From contig CAWCHV010000009.1 in the NCBI GenBank assembly GCA_963795435.1, forward strand, positions 1,116,001-1,180,000: DNA of 64,000 nt. The letters are read 5' to 3'. The stretch is from JAFKFI01 sp963795435 (GTDB lineage: Bacteria > Pseudomonadota > Alphaproteobacteria > Acetobacterales > Acetobacteraceae). The translations under genes and the position numbers were made by a program. Every line of letters starts with the position of its first letter. Within the stretch, counting starts at the first letter, position 1. Shown here in pieces: positions 56,787 through 64,000 of this stretch. The notes beneath the pieces were generated by a model. It was not told the DNA's origin. It worked only from the letters and a program-made list of their open reading frames with translations, and made no database searches.

Positions 56787-58966
56787 CGGCCGCGCGACCG
56801 TCTGGCCGGAGGCGCGCGCTCGGCGGACCCTCCCCCCAGGATGTGGAACACCAGCCCGCCCGTCACCGGGCTGGCCTCGGACAGCCGCACCTCGACCTCC
56901 TCGGCCAGCCGGAAAGTACGGCGGCTGCGGCGGCCGGTCAGCGTCTGCGTTCGTTCGTCGTGCATCCAGAAATCGTCCGGCAGCGTCGACACCGGGACGA
57001 TCCCACTCGCGCCGCTGCCGTCGACTGTTACAAAAAGGCCGAACCGCGTCACGCCGGAAATGCGCGCGGCGAAGATCGCACCCACTTTGTCCGCCATGTA
57101 TGCAGCGAGGTAACGGTCGATCGCGTCGCGCTCCGCCAGAGCCGCGCGGCGCTCGGTCGCCGTGATGTGCTCGCCGGTATCGGCGAAGCGCGCCGGCTCG
57201 TCGGCTCCGAGCCGTCCGTCGCCGAGACGCAGCCCGCCGATCAGGGCGCGATGCACCAGCAGATCGGCGTAGCGGCGGATCGGGCTGGTGAAATGCGCGT
57301 AGCGCGGCAGGGCGAGGCCGAAATGGCCGATATTCTCCGGGCTGTAGGCGGCCTGCGACTGGCTGCGCAGCATCACCTGATTGACCAGCGGCGCCTCGTC
57401 GGTGTCGGCGACCTTTTTCAGCACCCGGTCGAGGTCGCTCGGATGCAGCTGGTTGCCCGGCGGCAGCGGGATGCCGAGTCCGTGCAGGAAGCCGCGCAGC
57501 CCCTCCAGCTTCTCGTCCGACGGCGGCGCGTGGACCCGGTACATGCAAGGCAGATGCCGTCGCTCCAGTTCCTCGGCGGCGGCGACGTTGGCCAGCACCA
57601 TGAATTCCTCGATCAGCCGGTGGCTGTCGAGCCGGGGACGCGGCGCGATCCCCGACACGCGGCCGTTGGCGTCGAGCAGCACCTTGCGCTCGGGCAGGTC
57701 GAGATCGAGCGTGCCGCGCTCGGTGCGCGCCGCGAGCAGCGCCCGAAACGCGGCATAGAGGGCGGGGAGCGGCAGGCCGAGATCCTCGCCCGCATCCCGC
57801 GCCTTCTGGACCTGCTCGTAGGTGAGGCGCGCGGCGCTTCGCATCAGGCCGCGGCCGAAGCGGTGGCTGGCCTTTCGCCCTGCGGCGTCGACCCGCATCT
57901 CGACGAACAGGCAGCCGCGCTCCTCGTCGGGGCGCAGGCTGCACCAGCCGTTGGACAGCGCCTCGGGCAGCATCGGCACCACGCGGTCGGGGAAATACAC
58001 GCTGTTGCCGCGCGTCCACGCGGCACGGTCGAGGGCCGAGCCGGGCCGCACGTAATGCGCCACGTCGGCGATCGCCACGATCAGGCGAAACCCGTCGCCC
58101 TCTGGCTCGGCGAACACCGCGTCGTCGAAATCCCGCGCGTCCTCCCCGTCGATCGTGACCAGCGGCACGTCGCGCAGATCGGTGCGCCGGCCGGCCGCCA
58201 CGCCACGCGCACCCGCCGCCTCGTCGAGCGCGCCGGCGGAAAATTCCGTCGGAATATCATGGGTGTGGATGCAAATGAGGCTGACGGAGCGGGCGTCGCC
58301 CATGCTGCCCAGCCGCTCGACGACGCGCGCCGGCTTGAGCCCCAACCCGTGATGCGGGAGCGCCGCGGCGAGCACGATCTCCCCCGCCTCGGCGCCGCCC
58401 TCCTCGCCTGGCGGCACGACCCATTCGGCCTTGGAGCGGCGATCCGTCGGTACGATGCGCCCGCCTCCTGGCCGGCCCTTGGGCGCCGGGCGGAACACCC
58501 CCAGAACGCGGCCCGGCTCGTCGGTCAGGCGCTTGACGGTGCGGCCCTCGTAACGCCCCGGCCCGATCGGGCGCAGCCTGGCGAGCACGCGCTGACCGGG
58601 CGCCAGCGCCGTCTGGCCGCGCCGTTCGGGCGTCATCAGGATGAGCGGCGGCGGCCCGTCGCCCTGCCAGCCGACCGGGCGGGCCAGCGCGTCGCCGTCC
58701 GGATCGGTCCCGGTGATCTGTACGATGGTCGCCTCGGGCAGCCGTCCAACCGGGCGGACCCGCCGGGCGCCGGCCGGCTCGGTGGACCCCTCGGCCCGCA
58801 ACTCCTTCAGCAGCGCGCGCAGCCCGACGCTGTGCTCCGGGCCGAGCCGGAAGGCGCGGGCGATCTCCCGCTTGCCGACGCGGCCGGTCTGCCCGGCGAT
58901 GAACCGGCGCACTTCGTCTCGCGAGGGCAGGGCGGCGGGCGCCGCCCGGGGCGGCCTCACCGGCAA
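56783..58966 (-). CDS. rnr: Ribonuclease R
   Basis: A 727-residue RNase II-family 3'-5' exoribonuclease. N-terminal winged-helix (EVRRFIAGQTGRVGKREIARAF) and cold-shock domains, the RNB catalytic core with TIDGEDARDFDDAVF and RLIVAIADVAHYVRPGSALD, the EEFMVLANVAAAE and HFTSPIRRYADLLVHR motifs, and a C-terminal S1 domain (GVTRFGLFVTVDGSGASGIV). It degrades structured RNA. TTG 58966 opens the visible homologous frame; GTG 59014 upstream is an alternative giving 16 more residues. Confidence 0.93.
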   Translation of the reverse strand: MPVRPPRAAPAALPSRDEVRRFIAGQTGRVGKREIARAFRLGPEHSVGLRALLKELRAEGSTEPAGARRVRPVGRLPEATIVQITGTDPDGDALARPVGWQGDGPPPLILMTPERRGQTALAPGQRVLARLRPIGPGRYEGRTVKRLTDEPGRVLGVFRPAPKGRPGGGRIVPTDRRSKAEWVVPPGEEGGAEAGEIVLAAALPHHGLGLKPARVVERLGSMGDARSVSLICIHTHDIPTEFSAGALDEAAGARGVAAGRRTDLRDVPLVTIDGEDARDFDDAVFAEPEGDGFRLIVAIADVAHYVRPGSALDRAAWTRGNSVYFPDRVVPMLPEALSNGWCSLRPDEERGCLFVEMRVDAAGRKASHRFGRGLMRSAARLTYEQVQKARDAGEDLGLPLPALYAAFRALLAARTERGTLDLDLPERKVLLDANGRVSGIAPRPRLDSHRLIEEFMVLANVAAAEELERRHLPCMYRVHAPPSDEKLEGLRGFLHGLGIPLPPGNQLHPSDLDRVLKKVADTDEAPLVNQVMLRSQSQAAYSPENIGHFGLALPRYAHFTSPIRRYADLLVHRALIGGLRLGDGRLGADEPARFADTGEHITATERRAALAERDAIDRYLAAYMADKVGAIFAARISGVTRFGLFVTVDGSGASGIVPVSTLPDDFWMHDERTQTLTGRRSRRTFRLAEEVEVRLSEASPVTGGLVFHILGGGSAERAPPARRSRGR

Positions 58967-59109
58967 GCGTCTCGCCGCGCGTCTCGGGGGGTTCGGGTGG
59001 GGCCGTCGATCACGATTCTGGCTCTAAGCTGTGGCGTTGGGGCCGGCGCAGCCGACCCCATTGTGGTCGCGATCGGGGGTCGCGCTCAAGGGCGGCACGG
59101 TTCTTATCG

Positions 59110-59218
59110 CCCGGATCCGGGCTCGCACGCCAAACAGATTGCCCGGATCCGGGCTCTCGCGCTCCCTGGTTTTTCCCGGATCCGGGCTCATTCGGGGCTC
59201 CGATTGCCCGGATCCGGG
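59110..59218. promoter_or_regulatory. Array of four CCCGGATCCGGG palindromes at 32-33 bp spacing
   Basis: Perfect 12-bp palindromes at 59110-59121, 59142-59153, 59175-59186 and 59207-59218. The start-to-start distances are 32, 33 and 32 bp, about three helical turns, so all sites face the same side of the DNA. The first three extend to GGGCTC, and copies 2-4 are preceded by TT. The array lies in the 358-bp divergent region between rnr and the disulfide oxidoreductase and is probably a multi-site operator or a dispersed palindromic repeat family. Confidence 0.7.
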
Positions 59219-59324
59219 TGCGTGGATAGGTGAATAGACCTAACATACCACGACGGCGCGCATCGGCAAAGACGGAGCCGCCCGATGGAGTAAGCTCGGC
59301 GCCCGAGCGGCAGCGGAGGGTGGC

Positions 59325-60695
59325 ATGACCGGATACGACGCGCTCGTGATCGGCACCGGGCAGGCCGGGCCGCCGCTCGCCAAGCGGCTGGCCGGGGCGG
59401 GCATGAGGGTCGCGATCGTCGAGCGCGGCGCGTTCGGCGGCACCTGCATCAACGCCGGCTGCACGCCGACCAAGACGATGATCGCCAGCGCCCAGGCCGC
59501 GCACATGGCGCGACGCGCGGCGGATTTCGGCGTGGCGATCCAGGGTGCCGTCACCGTCGATATGCGCCGGGTGAAGGCGCGCAAGGATGCCATCGTCCGC
59601 GAATGGACCGCGGCGACCGAGGCGTCGCTGCGCAAGACGGCGAACTGCACGGTCTATCAGGGTCAGGCACGCTTCCGTTCGGCCCGCGCGGTCGAGGTCG
59701 GTGCCGACCTGCTCACCGCCGAGCGGATTTTTATCAATGTCGGCGGGCGGGCCAGCGTGCCGCCCATTCCGGGGCTCGACCGGGTTCCCTACCTCACCAA
59801 CTCTTCTCTCCTCGATCTCGATGCGTTGCCGGACCATCTGGTGATCGTCGGCGGCAGCTATGTCGGGCTCGAATGCGCCCAGATGTTTTCCCGGTTCGGC
59901 AGCGAGGTGACGATCCTCGAGGCTGGCGAGCGGCTGATCGCGCGCGAGGACGAGGAAGTGTCCGCCGCGATCCGCGAGGTGCTCGAGGCGGAAGGCATCC
60001 AGGTGCGCGTGGGTGCCCGCGACCTGTCCGTCGCGCCGCGCGGCGACAGCTTCGCGCTGAGCTTCGCCTGCCCATCCGGCGCGGGCTTGCTCGACGGCTC
60101 GCACCTGCTCCTCGCGGCCGGCCGCCGTCCCAACACCGACGATCTCGGCCTCGAACAGGCCGGAGTCGCGACGGACACGCGCGGCTACATCGAGGTCGAC
60201 GATCAGTTGCGCACGAACGTGCCCGGCATCTGGGCGCTCGGCGACTGCAACGGCCACGGCGCGTTCACCCACACCTCGTACAACGATTTCGAGATTGTCG
60301 CCGCCAACCTGCTCGACAATGATCGCCGCCGCGTCACCGACCGGATTTCCGCTTATGCGCTCTATACCGATCCGCCCCTGGGACGCGCGGGCATGACGGA
60401 GACGGAGGCGCGCAAGCAGCGGAAACAAGTGCTGGTCGGCCGGATGCAAATGGCGGACGTCGCGCGCGCCATTGAGAAGGGCGAAACGGCGGGGCTGATG
60501 AAGCTCGTTGTCGACGGTGACACCAAGGAGATTCTTGGCGCCGCCGTCATGGGTCCCGGCGGCGACGAGGCGATCCATTGCGTGCTCGACCTGATGTACG
60601 CGAAGGCGCCGTACACCGTCCTGCAACGCGCCATGCACATCCACCCGACCGTCGCCGAACTCCTGCCGACGATCGCCGGAGAACTTGCCTCCTAG
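59325..60695 (+). CDS. FAD-containing pyridine nucleotide-disulfide oxidoreductase (mercuric reductase/Lpd-like)
   Basis: A 456-residue class I flavin disulfide reductase: FAD-binding VIGTGQAGPPLAKRLAGAG, redox-active disulfide GGTCINAGCTPTK near residues 42-54, NADH domain VIVGGSYVGLECAQMFSRFG, and the dimer-interface HIHPTVAELLPT with the His-Thr of the active site. It lacks the N-terminal heavy-metal domain and the C-terminal Cys pair of true MerA, so it is of the widespread FAD-containing oxidoreductase type of unknown substrate. ATG 59325 follows GGAGGGTGGC. Confidence 0.88.
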   Translation: MTGYDALVIGTGQAGPPLAKRLAGAGMRVAIVERGAFGGTCINAGCTPTKTMIASAQAAHMARRAADFGVAIQGAVTVDMRRVKARKDAIVREWTAATEASLRKTANCTVYQGQARFRSARAVEVGADLLTAERIFINVGGRASVPPIPGLDRVPYLTNSSLLDLDALPDHLVIVGGSYVGLECAQMFSRFGSEVTILEAGERLIAREDEEVSAAIREVLEAEGIQVRVGARDLSVAPRGDSFALSFACPSGAGLLDGSHLLLAAGRRPNTDDLGLEQAGVATDTRGYIEVDDQLRTNVPGIWALGDCNGHGAFTHTSYNDFEIVAANLLDNDRRRVTDRISAYALYTDPPLGRAGMTETEARKQRKQVLVGRMQMADVARAIEKGETAGLMKLVVDGDTKEILGAAVMGPGGDEAIHCVLDLMYAKAPYTVLQRAMHIHPTVAELLPTIAGELAS

Positions 60696-61912
60696 GCCAC
60701 GCTCGGCGCCGGCGGCGCGGCCAGCAGCGGGCGGGGCGCGCGGAAGGTGGAGGCGACGGCGATCGCGCCGAGGCCAACCCCGAACGAGGCGATGTAGAGC
60801 CACGAATAGCCGCCGAACCGATCGAACAGCCAGCCGCCGGCCCACGGGCCGATCGCCATGCCGAGCGTCGAGGCCATCGCCACCGCGCCGAAAACGGTGC
60901 CCATGATGCGGGCGCCGAAATACTCGCGCACCAGGATCGCGTAGAGCGGCATCACGCCGCCATAGGCGAGGCCGAACACCAGCGACAGCCCATAGAAACT
61001 CGCCGGGGCGCGCGCGAAGACATAGAGATAGATCGCCACCGCCTGGATGGTCAGCCCGACCAGCAGCGTGGGTTTCGCACCGAAACGGTCGCCCACCAGC
61101 CCGAACACGACGCGCCCGCAGAGTGCGGCCAACCCGGCGGCGCCGAACACCACGGCGGCGGTCATGGCGCCCACGCCGCAGTCGATCGCGTAGCTGACCA
61201 TGTGGAAGATCGGCCCGGAGTGCGCCGCGCAGCACGCGAAGAACGTCAGCGCGACGGCGGCGAATTGCGGCGTGCGCAGCGCCTGCGCCACCGTGAATCC
61301 GCGATCATCGGCGCCCGCCTGCGTACCGGCGCCCGCAGCGGCAGCAACCGCCGGCGGGTTGCGCACAAGAAACGCGACGGGAACGATCACCACCCAGGCG
61401 AGCGCGCCGATCACCAGCATCGCGGTCCGCCAGTCGTAGCTCGTGATGAGCCAGCGCGCGAGCGGCGCCACCGTCATCGAGCCGATGCCGGTTCCCGCCG
61501 TCACCAGCGCCACCGCCAGGCTGCGATGCCGCGTGAACCAGCGCGTCGCGGTCGCCGTCAGCGGCGCGTAGAAGCTCCCCGCCGCCAGGCCGGCGACCGC
61601 GCCGAACGCGACCTGGAATTGCAGCAGGCTCCCCGCCTGGCTCGCCGCCATCAGGCCCACGCCAAGCAGGATGCCGCCGCAAACCACCACCGAGCGGGTG
61701 CCGAACCGGTCTGATAGCGCGCCCCACAGGAACGATCCCGCGCCCATGCAGAGGAAGCTGAGCAGTGCGGCCGTCGAGATCCCGGTGCGCGACCAGCCCA
61801 TCGCGCCCGACATCGGCTGCAGGAACACGCCGAGCGCGAAGATCGTCCCGAGCCCGATACAGGTTATCACGACCCCCGCGCCGACGATGACCCAGCCGTA
61901 GAACAGTTTCAT
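60692..61912 (-). CDS. MFS transporter (oxalate/formate antiporter-like)
   Basis: A 406-residue 12-helix carrier. Features: GWVIVGAGVVITCIGLGTIFALGVFLQP at the start, FLWGALSDRFGTRSVVVCGG (MFS loop 2-3), GLVGDRFGAKPTLLVG (loop 8-9) and YGLSLVFGLAYGGVMPLYAILVREYFGARIMGTVFG (in parts). This resembles the monocarboxylate/oxalate-formate group; substrate unknown. It is convergent with the preceding oxidoreductase gene; their stop codons overlap (60692-60695). Confidence 0.85.
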   Translation of the reverse strand: MKLFYGWVIVGAGVVITCIGLGTIFALGVFLQPMSGAMGWSRTGISTAALLSFLCMGAGSFLWGALSDRFGTRSVVVCGGILLGVGLMAASQAGSLLQFQVAFGAVAGLAAGSFYAPLTATATRWFTRHRSLAVALVTAGTGIGSMTVAPLARWLITSYDWRTAMLVIGALAWVVIVPVAFLVRNPPAVAAAAGAGTQAGADDRGFTVAQALRTPQFAAVALTFFACCAAHSGPIFHMVSYAIDCGVGAMTAAVVFGAAGLAALCGRVVFGLVGDRFGAKPTLLVGLTIQAVAIYLYVFARAPASFYGLSLVFGLAYGGVMPLYAILVREYFGARIMGTVFGAVAMASTLGMAIGPWAGGWLFDRFGGYSWLYIASFGVGLGAIAVASTFRAPRPLLAAPPAPSVA

Positions 61913-62625
61913 TGCCGAGCCTTCCTGGGCTAACAGTTTACCGAATGGTTAAATATCAGGCGAGCGACCCAGCTGTGTCAACTCTCCTCGATCCGCCGTC
62001 GCGCCGTGCCGGTCCGCCGCCAGATCGTTGCCGGCCGGGGTAAGGGACATGAGGCGATCGAGGCGGATCAGCCCGTCCCACTGTCGCGGCGCGGCGAACC
62101 GCGCCGAGGACCGCGCGGACACTCACCCGGTGCGCCGCCTTGAGCGCCGCAGGTGAGAAGGGCCGAGGGACAAAACGCAGGCCATGCTGACGCCTCTCAG
62201 AATGACGGGAGGCAATCATACGCTAATGCGACGCATTCGCAATTCCAGACCTGCCCCAGGGACCTGTGCACAGATCAAGAAATTCTTACCACGGCGTAGG
62301 TCGGCTCTCGATTCTTCTCAGACATTCGCGGCCGGCCGCCTCAGGTCCGGTTTTAGCCGTAAAGAGACTGGCAGGTTTCGGGTAGAGAGAGCAAAAAGTT
62401 GTGCTGCGTTCAGCCCTCGGGCGGTCGCAATGCCGACGACGCCCGAAGCCGACCTCCACCTCGCCGTGGGATGGGCAGGTAGGTCATGCCGGAGGTGGCC
62501 GTCCGAGCTCGACAGACATTCCTGTCTTGGCAGACGTGCTCGTTCGGCGGCATGATCCCGTCAGAAATCGAGCCGAATGCCACGAGGCGTCCACGAGATG
62601 GGCTTCCCAAGGAGACCAGTCCAAA
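61913..62625. other. Intergenic region without a recognisable gene, before the IS66/DUF262 junction
   Basis: About 710 bp. The first part is GC-rich like the neighbouring genes; near 62200-62400 the sequence becomes visibly more AT-rich and irregular. Open frames of 87-134 codons are present on both strands but show no family features. It probably marks the border of an accessory insert and carries the promoter of the truncated DUF262 gene. Confidence 0.5.
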
Positions 62626-62745
62626 TTGTCTAACACCCTTTTCACGAAGGTCGATTACGCGCTCGGCTCGCTAATCGACGCGATTTACCACGGTCAGATC
62701 GGCTTGCCCGACATCCAGCGCCCGTTTGTCTGGAAGAATGTCAAG
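62626..62745 (+). pseudogene. DUF262-domain protein, N-terminal 40 codons, truncated by IS66
   Basis: From TTG 62626, with AAGGAGAC about 10 bases upstream, the frame reads LSNTLFTKVDYALGSLIDAI, then YHGQIGLPDIQRPFVWKN, ending at the IS end at 62745. The LPDIQRPFVWKN box is the hallmark of DUF262, the ParB-like nuclease/NTPase domain of GmrSD-type anti-phage restriction enzymes. The remainder is separated by the insertion and lies outside the window. The 8 bases ATGTCAAG (62738-62745) are probably one copy of the target duplication. Confidence 0.8.
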
Positions 62746-64000
62746 GTAGCTGCTCAACCCGGGGCGAGAACGGGTTGGCCGCATAGGGTATTACGGATTG
62801 CCTGATAGGCGTCGATGCCGCGACGGGCGGCGGTCCCGATAACGGAGCGGACGGCGGCGAACAGGTCGGCGCCCCAGTCGGAGCGGAAGCCGCCAGTGAC
62901 CTTGCGGTATGTTGCGGTCGGGCGCAGTTCGCGCTCGCTGCTGTTGTTGTCGGCGGCAATCTCGGGATGATCGAGGAAGGTGAACAGGTGGTCGCGAACG
63001 CGGGCGTAGCGCTTGCGCAATCGTTGGCCGTCGCGATTGACCGGTGCCAGCGCCATGACGGCATCGAGCGAGTGTTCCAGACGGCGGCGGTATTCGCGCC
63101 GCGTGCTGTCGGCCAGACCGCGGTGTCGCCGCGCCAGCACCACGGCGCGCAGCAGCAGCGCCTTCATGCGCGGCGCAAACACCGCATCGCCAGCGTCGAT
63201 GGCATACTGGCAATCGCGCAATTGGTGGGCGAGGCAGACCTGCCACAGCTCGGCATGGCCCTGCTGTGCACCGTAGAGATCGGAGACCCACAACGCCGGG
63301 CGATGCCCGGCCAGCACCTCGGCCACCACGTCCGCGCCACGGCTGCGGCGGACGACATGGATCACCACCTCGGCGTTCTGGAACACCCAGTTCCAGTGGC
63401 CGCTGCCATCGATACGCACGCCGGTTTCGTCGGAATACACCACCCGCGCACGCCGCAGCCGAGCGAGAATGGCCGCGACATCGGCATCGAACCGCGGCTT
63501 GCCGCGGCGGAACGCGGCATCCAGCGCGCCCTCGCTGATCGCCAGGCCGAACAACTCCATCAGCAGCCGGGCCAGCCGCTGGTAGCTGACGGCATGCACG
63601 AAACGCAGATACATCGCGAGTGCCACGATGTTGAGGCTGAACGGCGTGCCCGGCTCCAGCCCCTCCGGCACCGCCGCCAGCGTGGTGGCGCCACAGCAGC
63701 GGCACTGGGCGGCATAGCGCTCCACCCGCGTCACCATCGGACGCACGCGGGGCAGGTCGATCTTGTCATACCGCGCGTCGAGCGTCTGGTCGGCGTCGGT
63801 GAAGGCATGCTGGCAGTAGTGGCACCGCGCCGGCTTGGCCTGCATCACCTCGTCGGGATCGGCGGTCAGCGCGCGGCCGCCGCCCACGCGGCCGAGACTG
63901 CCCTTGCGCGGACCTCGGCGCTTGATCTTGTCCGGCCGGTTCGGCTTCTGCCCCTTCGAGGGCGGCACGCTGGAATTGTCCGGCGTCTTGCCCGGCCGCG
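62746..64000 (-). mobile_element. IS66-family element, copy C (right part cut by window edge)
   Basis: Starts with the inverted repeat GTAGCTGCTCAACCCGG (62746-62762), the mirror of the end of copy A at 1099-1115. From 63117 on it is the same sequence as 1-884. By comparison with copy A it should end at about 64231. It is inserted in a DUF262 gene. Copies A and C lie in the same orientation, so they form long direct repeats around the 61.6 kb between them. Confidence 0.9.
62754..64000 (-). CDS. IS66-family transposase (partial, N-terminus outside window)
   Basis: Same protein as at the left edge, here with its C-terminus. Zinc-binding motifs (CHYC, CRCC), catalytic Asp residues in YSDETGV and WVSDLYG, and the Glu in NNSSERELRP followed by VTGGFRSDWGADLF. 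The TGA stop (62754-62756) lies inside the terminal inverted repeat. The visible part of the gene is uninterrupted. The GTG start is expected at about 64130, outside the window. Confidence 0.92.
   Translation of the reverse strand, partial: RPGKTPDNSSVPPSKGQKPNRPDKIKRRGPRKGSLGRVGGGRALTADPDEVMQAKPARCHYCQHAFTDADQTLDARYDKIDLPRVRPMVTRVERYAAQCRCCGATTLAAVPEGLEPGTPFSLNIVALAMYLRFVHAVSYQRLARLLMELFGLAISEGALDAAFRRGKPRFDADVAAILARLRRARVVYSDETGVRIDGSGHWNWVFQNAEVVIHVVRRSRGADVVAEVLAGHRPALWVSDLYGAQQGHAELWQVCLAHQLRDCQYAIDAGDAVFAPRMKALLLRAVVLARRHRGLADSTRREYRRRLEHSLDAVMALAPVNRDGQRLRKRYARVRDHLFTFLDHPEIAADNNSSERELRPTATYRKVTGGFRSDWGADLFAAVRSVIGTAARRGIDAYQAIRNTLCGQPVLAPG

Noticed and set aside
59110..59218. Regularly spaced repeats as a CRISPR array
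   Set aside because: The repeats are only 12-bp perfect palindromes with 20-21 bp between them, and no cas gene is near. They fit operators or a palindromic repeat family better.
62184..62555. 123-codon plus-strand frame in the region before DUF262
   Set aside because: No ribosome site, no family resemblance and irregular composition; treated as intergenic.

Overview
The window is a high-GC (about 70%, judged by eye) chromosomal segment of an alphaproteobacterium, most likely Rhodospirillales/Acetobacterales. Evidence for this is the alphaproteobacterial flagellar gene set (FliX divergent from FlgI, MotE-like and DUF6468 proteins, a CheZ-like phosphatase), a DksA with only one of the four zinc-finger cysteines, PleD next to rpmG, a CckA-like hybrid kinase next to recA, UPF0262, and an ftr/sigma-54 style of flagellar promoter. 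No rRNA, tRNA or CRISPR array was seen.

Layout. (1) 1-2.9 kb is an insertion-sequence graveyard: an IS66-family element enters from the left edge, followed by the 3' end of an unknown gene into which a second, degenerate IS66 element has inserted with an 8-bp target duplication. (2) 3.0-9.1 kb, minus strand: SDR oxidoreductase, DUF2272 lipoprotein, sarcosine/N-methyltryptophan oxidase, mtnA, UPF0262 and an allantoinase-like amidohydrolase. Divergent from these is prpD-prpC (methylcitrate cycle). (3) 12.4-15.1 kb: a histone H1-like Lys/Arg/Ala protein and otnC/otnK (acid-sugar catabolism). (4) 15.2-18.3 kb: a tightly overlapping four-gene operon of RibD-like reductase, MDR dehydrogenase, PTPS/QueD-like enzyme and glycosyltransferase, which resembles a modified-pterin or related heterocycle pathway. 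(5) 18.4-43.2 kb: the main motility island. It holds flgN-like, flgJ-like and flgI; fliX; dksA; flgF-G-A-H; fliL-fliM-DUF6468-motE-like-cheY-cheZ-like plus a 1017-aa periplasmic repeat protein; fliO-fliP; flgB-flgC-fliE-fliQ-fliR-flhB; and a CckA-like hybrid kinase. Polyamine genes speD/speE, a DUF29 protein, an orphan solute-binding protein and a glycosyltransferase are interspersed. (6) 43.4-62.6 kb: recA, a cytidine-deaminase-like gene, a VOC protein, an SbmA-type ABC exporter, DUF1499 and DUF3253 proteins, an FAD/Fe-S 2-hydroxyacid dehydrogenase divergent from serine-glyoxylate aminotransferase, a PmtA-like methyltransferase, pleD, rpmG, an S41 protease, RNase R, a pyridine-nucleotide disulfide oxidoreductase and an MFS carrier. 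(7) At 62.6 kb a DUF262 gene is cut off after 40 codons by a second copy of the left-edge IS66 element, in the same orientation.

Sequence-level oddities: three genes that should be intact (speD, flhB and the CckA-like kinase) each carry a single-base frameshift within about 6 kb. Six genes have short tandem duplications spanning or abutting the stop codon; at fliM this makes a chain of ATGA-overlapping mini-ORFs. Four identical 12-bp palindromes at 32-33 bp spacing lie between rnr and its divergent neighbour. Two near-consensus sigma-54 promoters precede flgI and flgF, with ftr-like palindromes close by.
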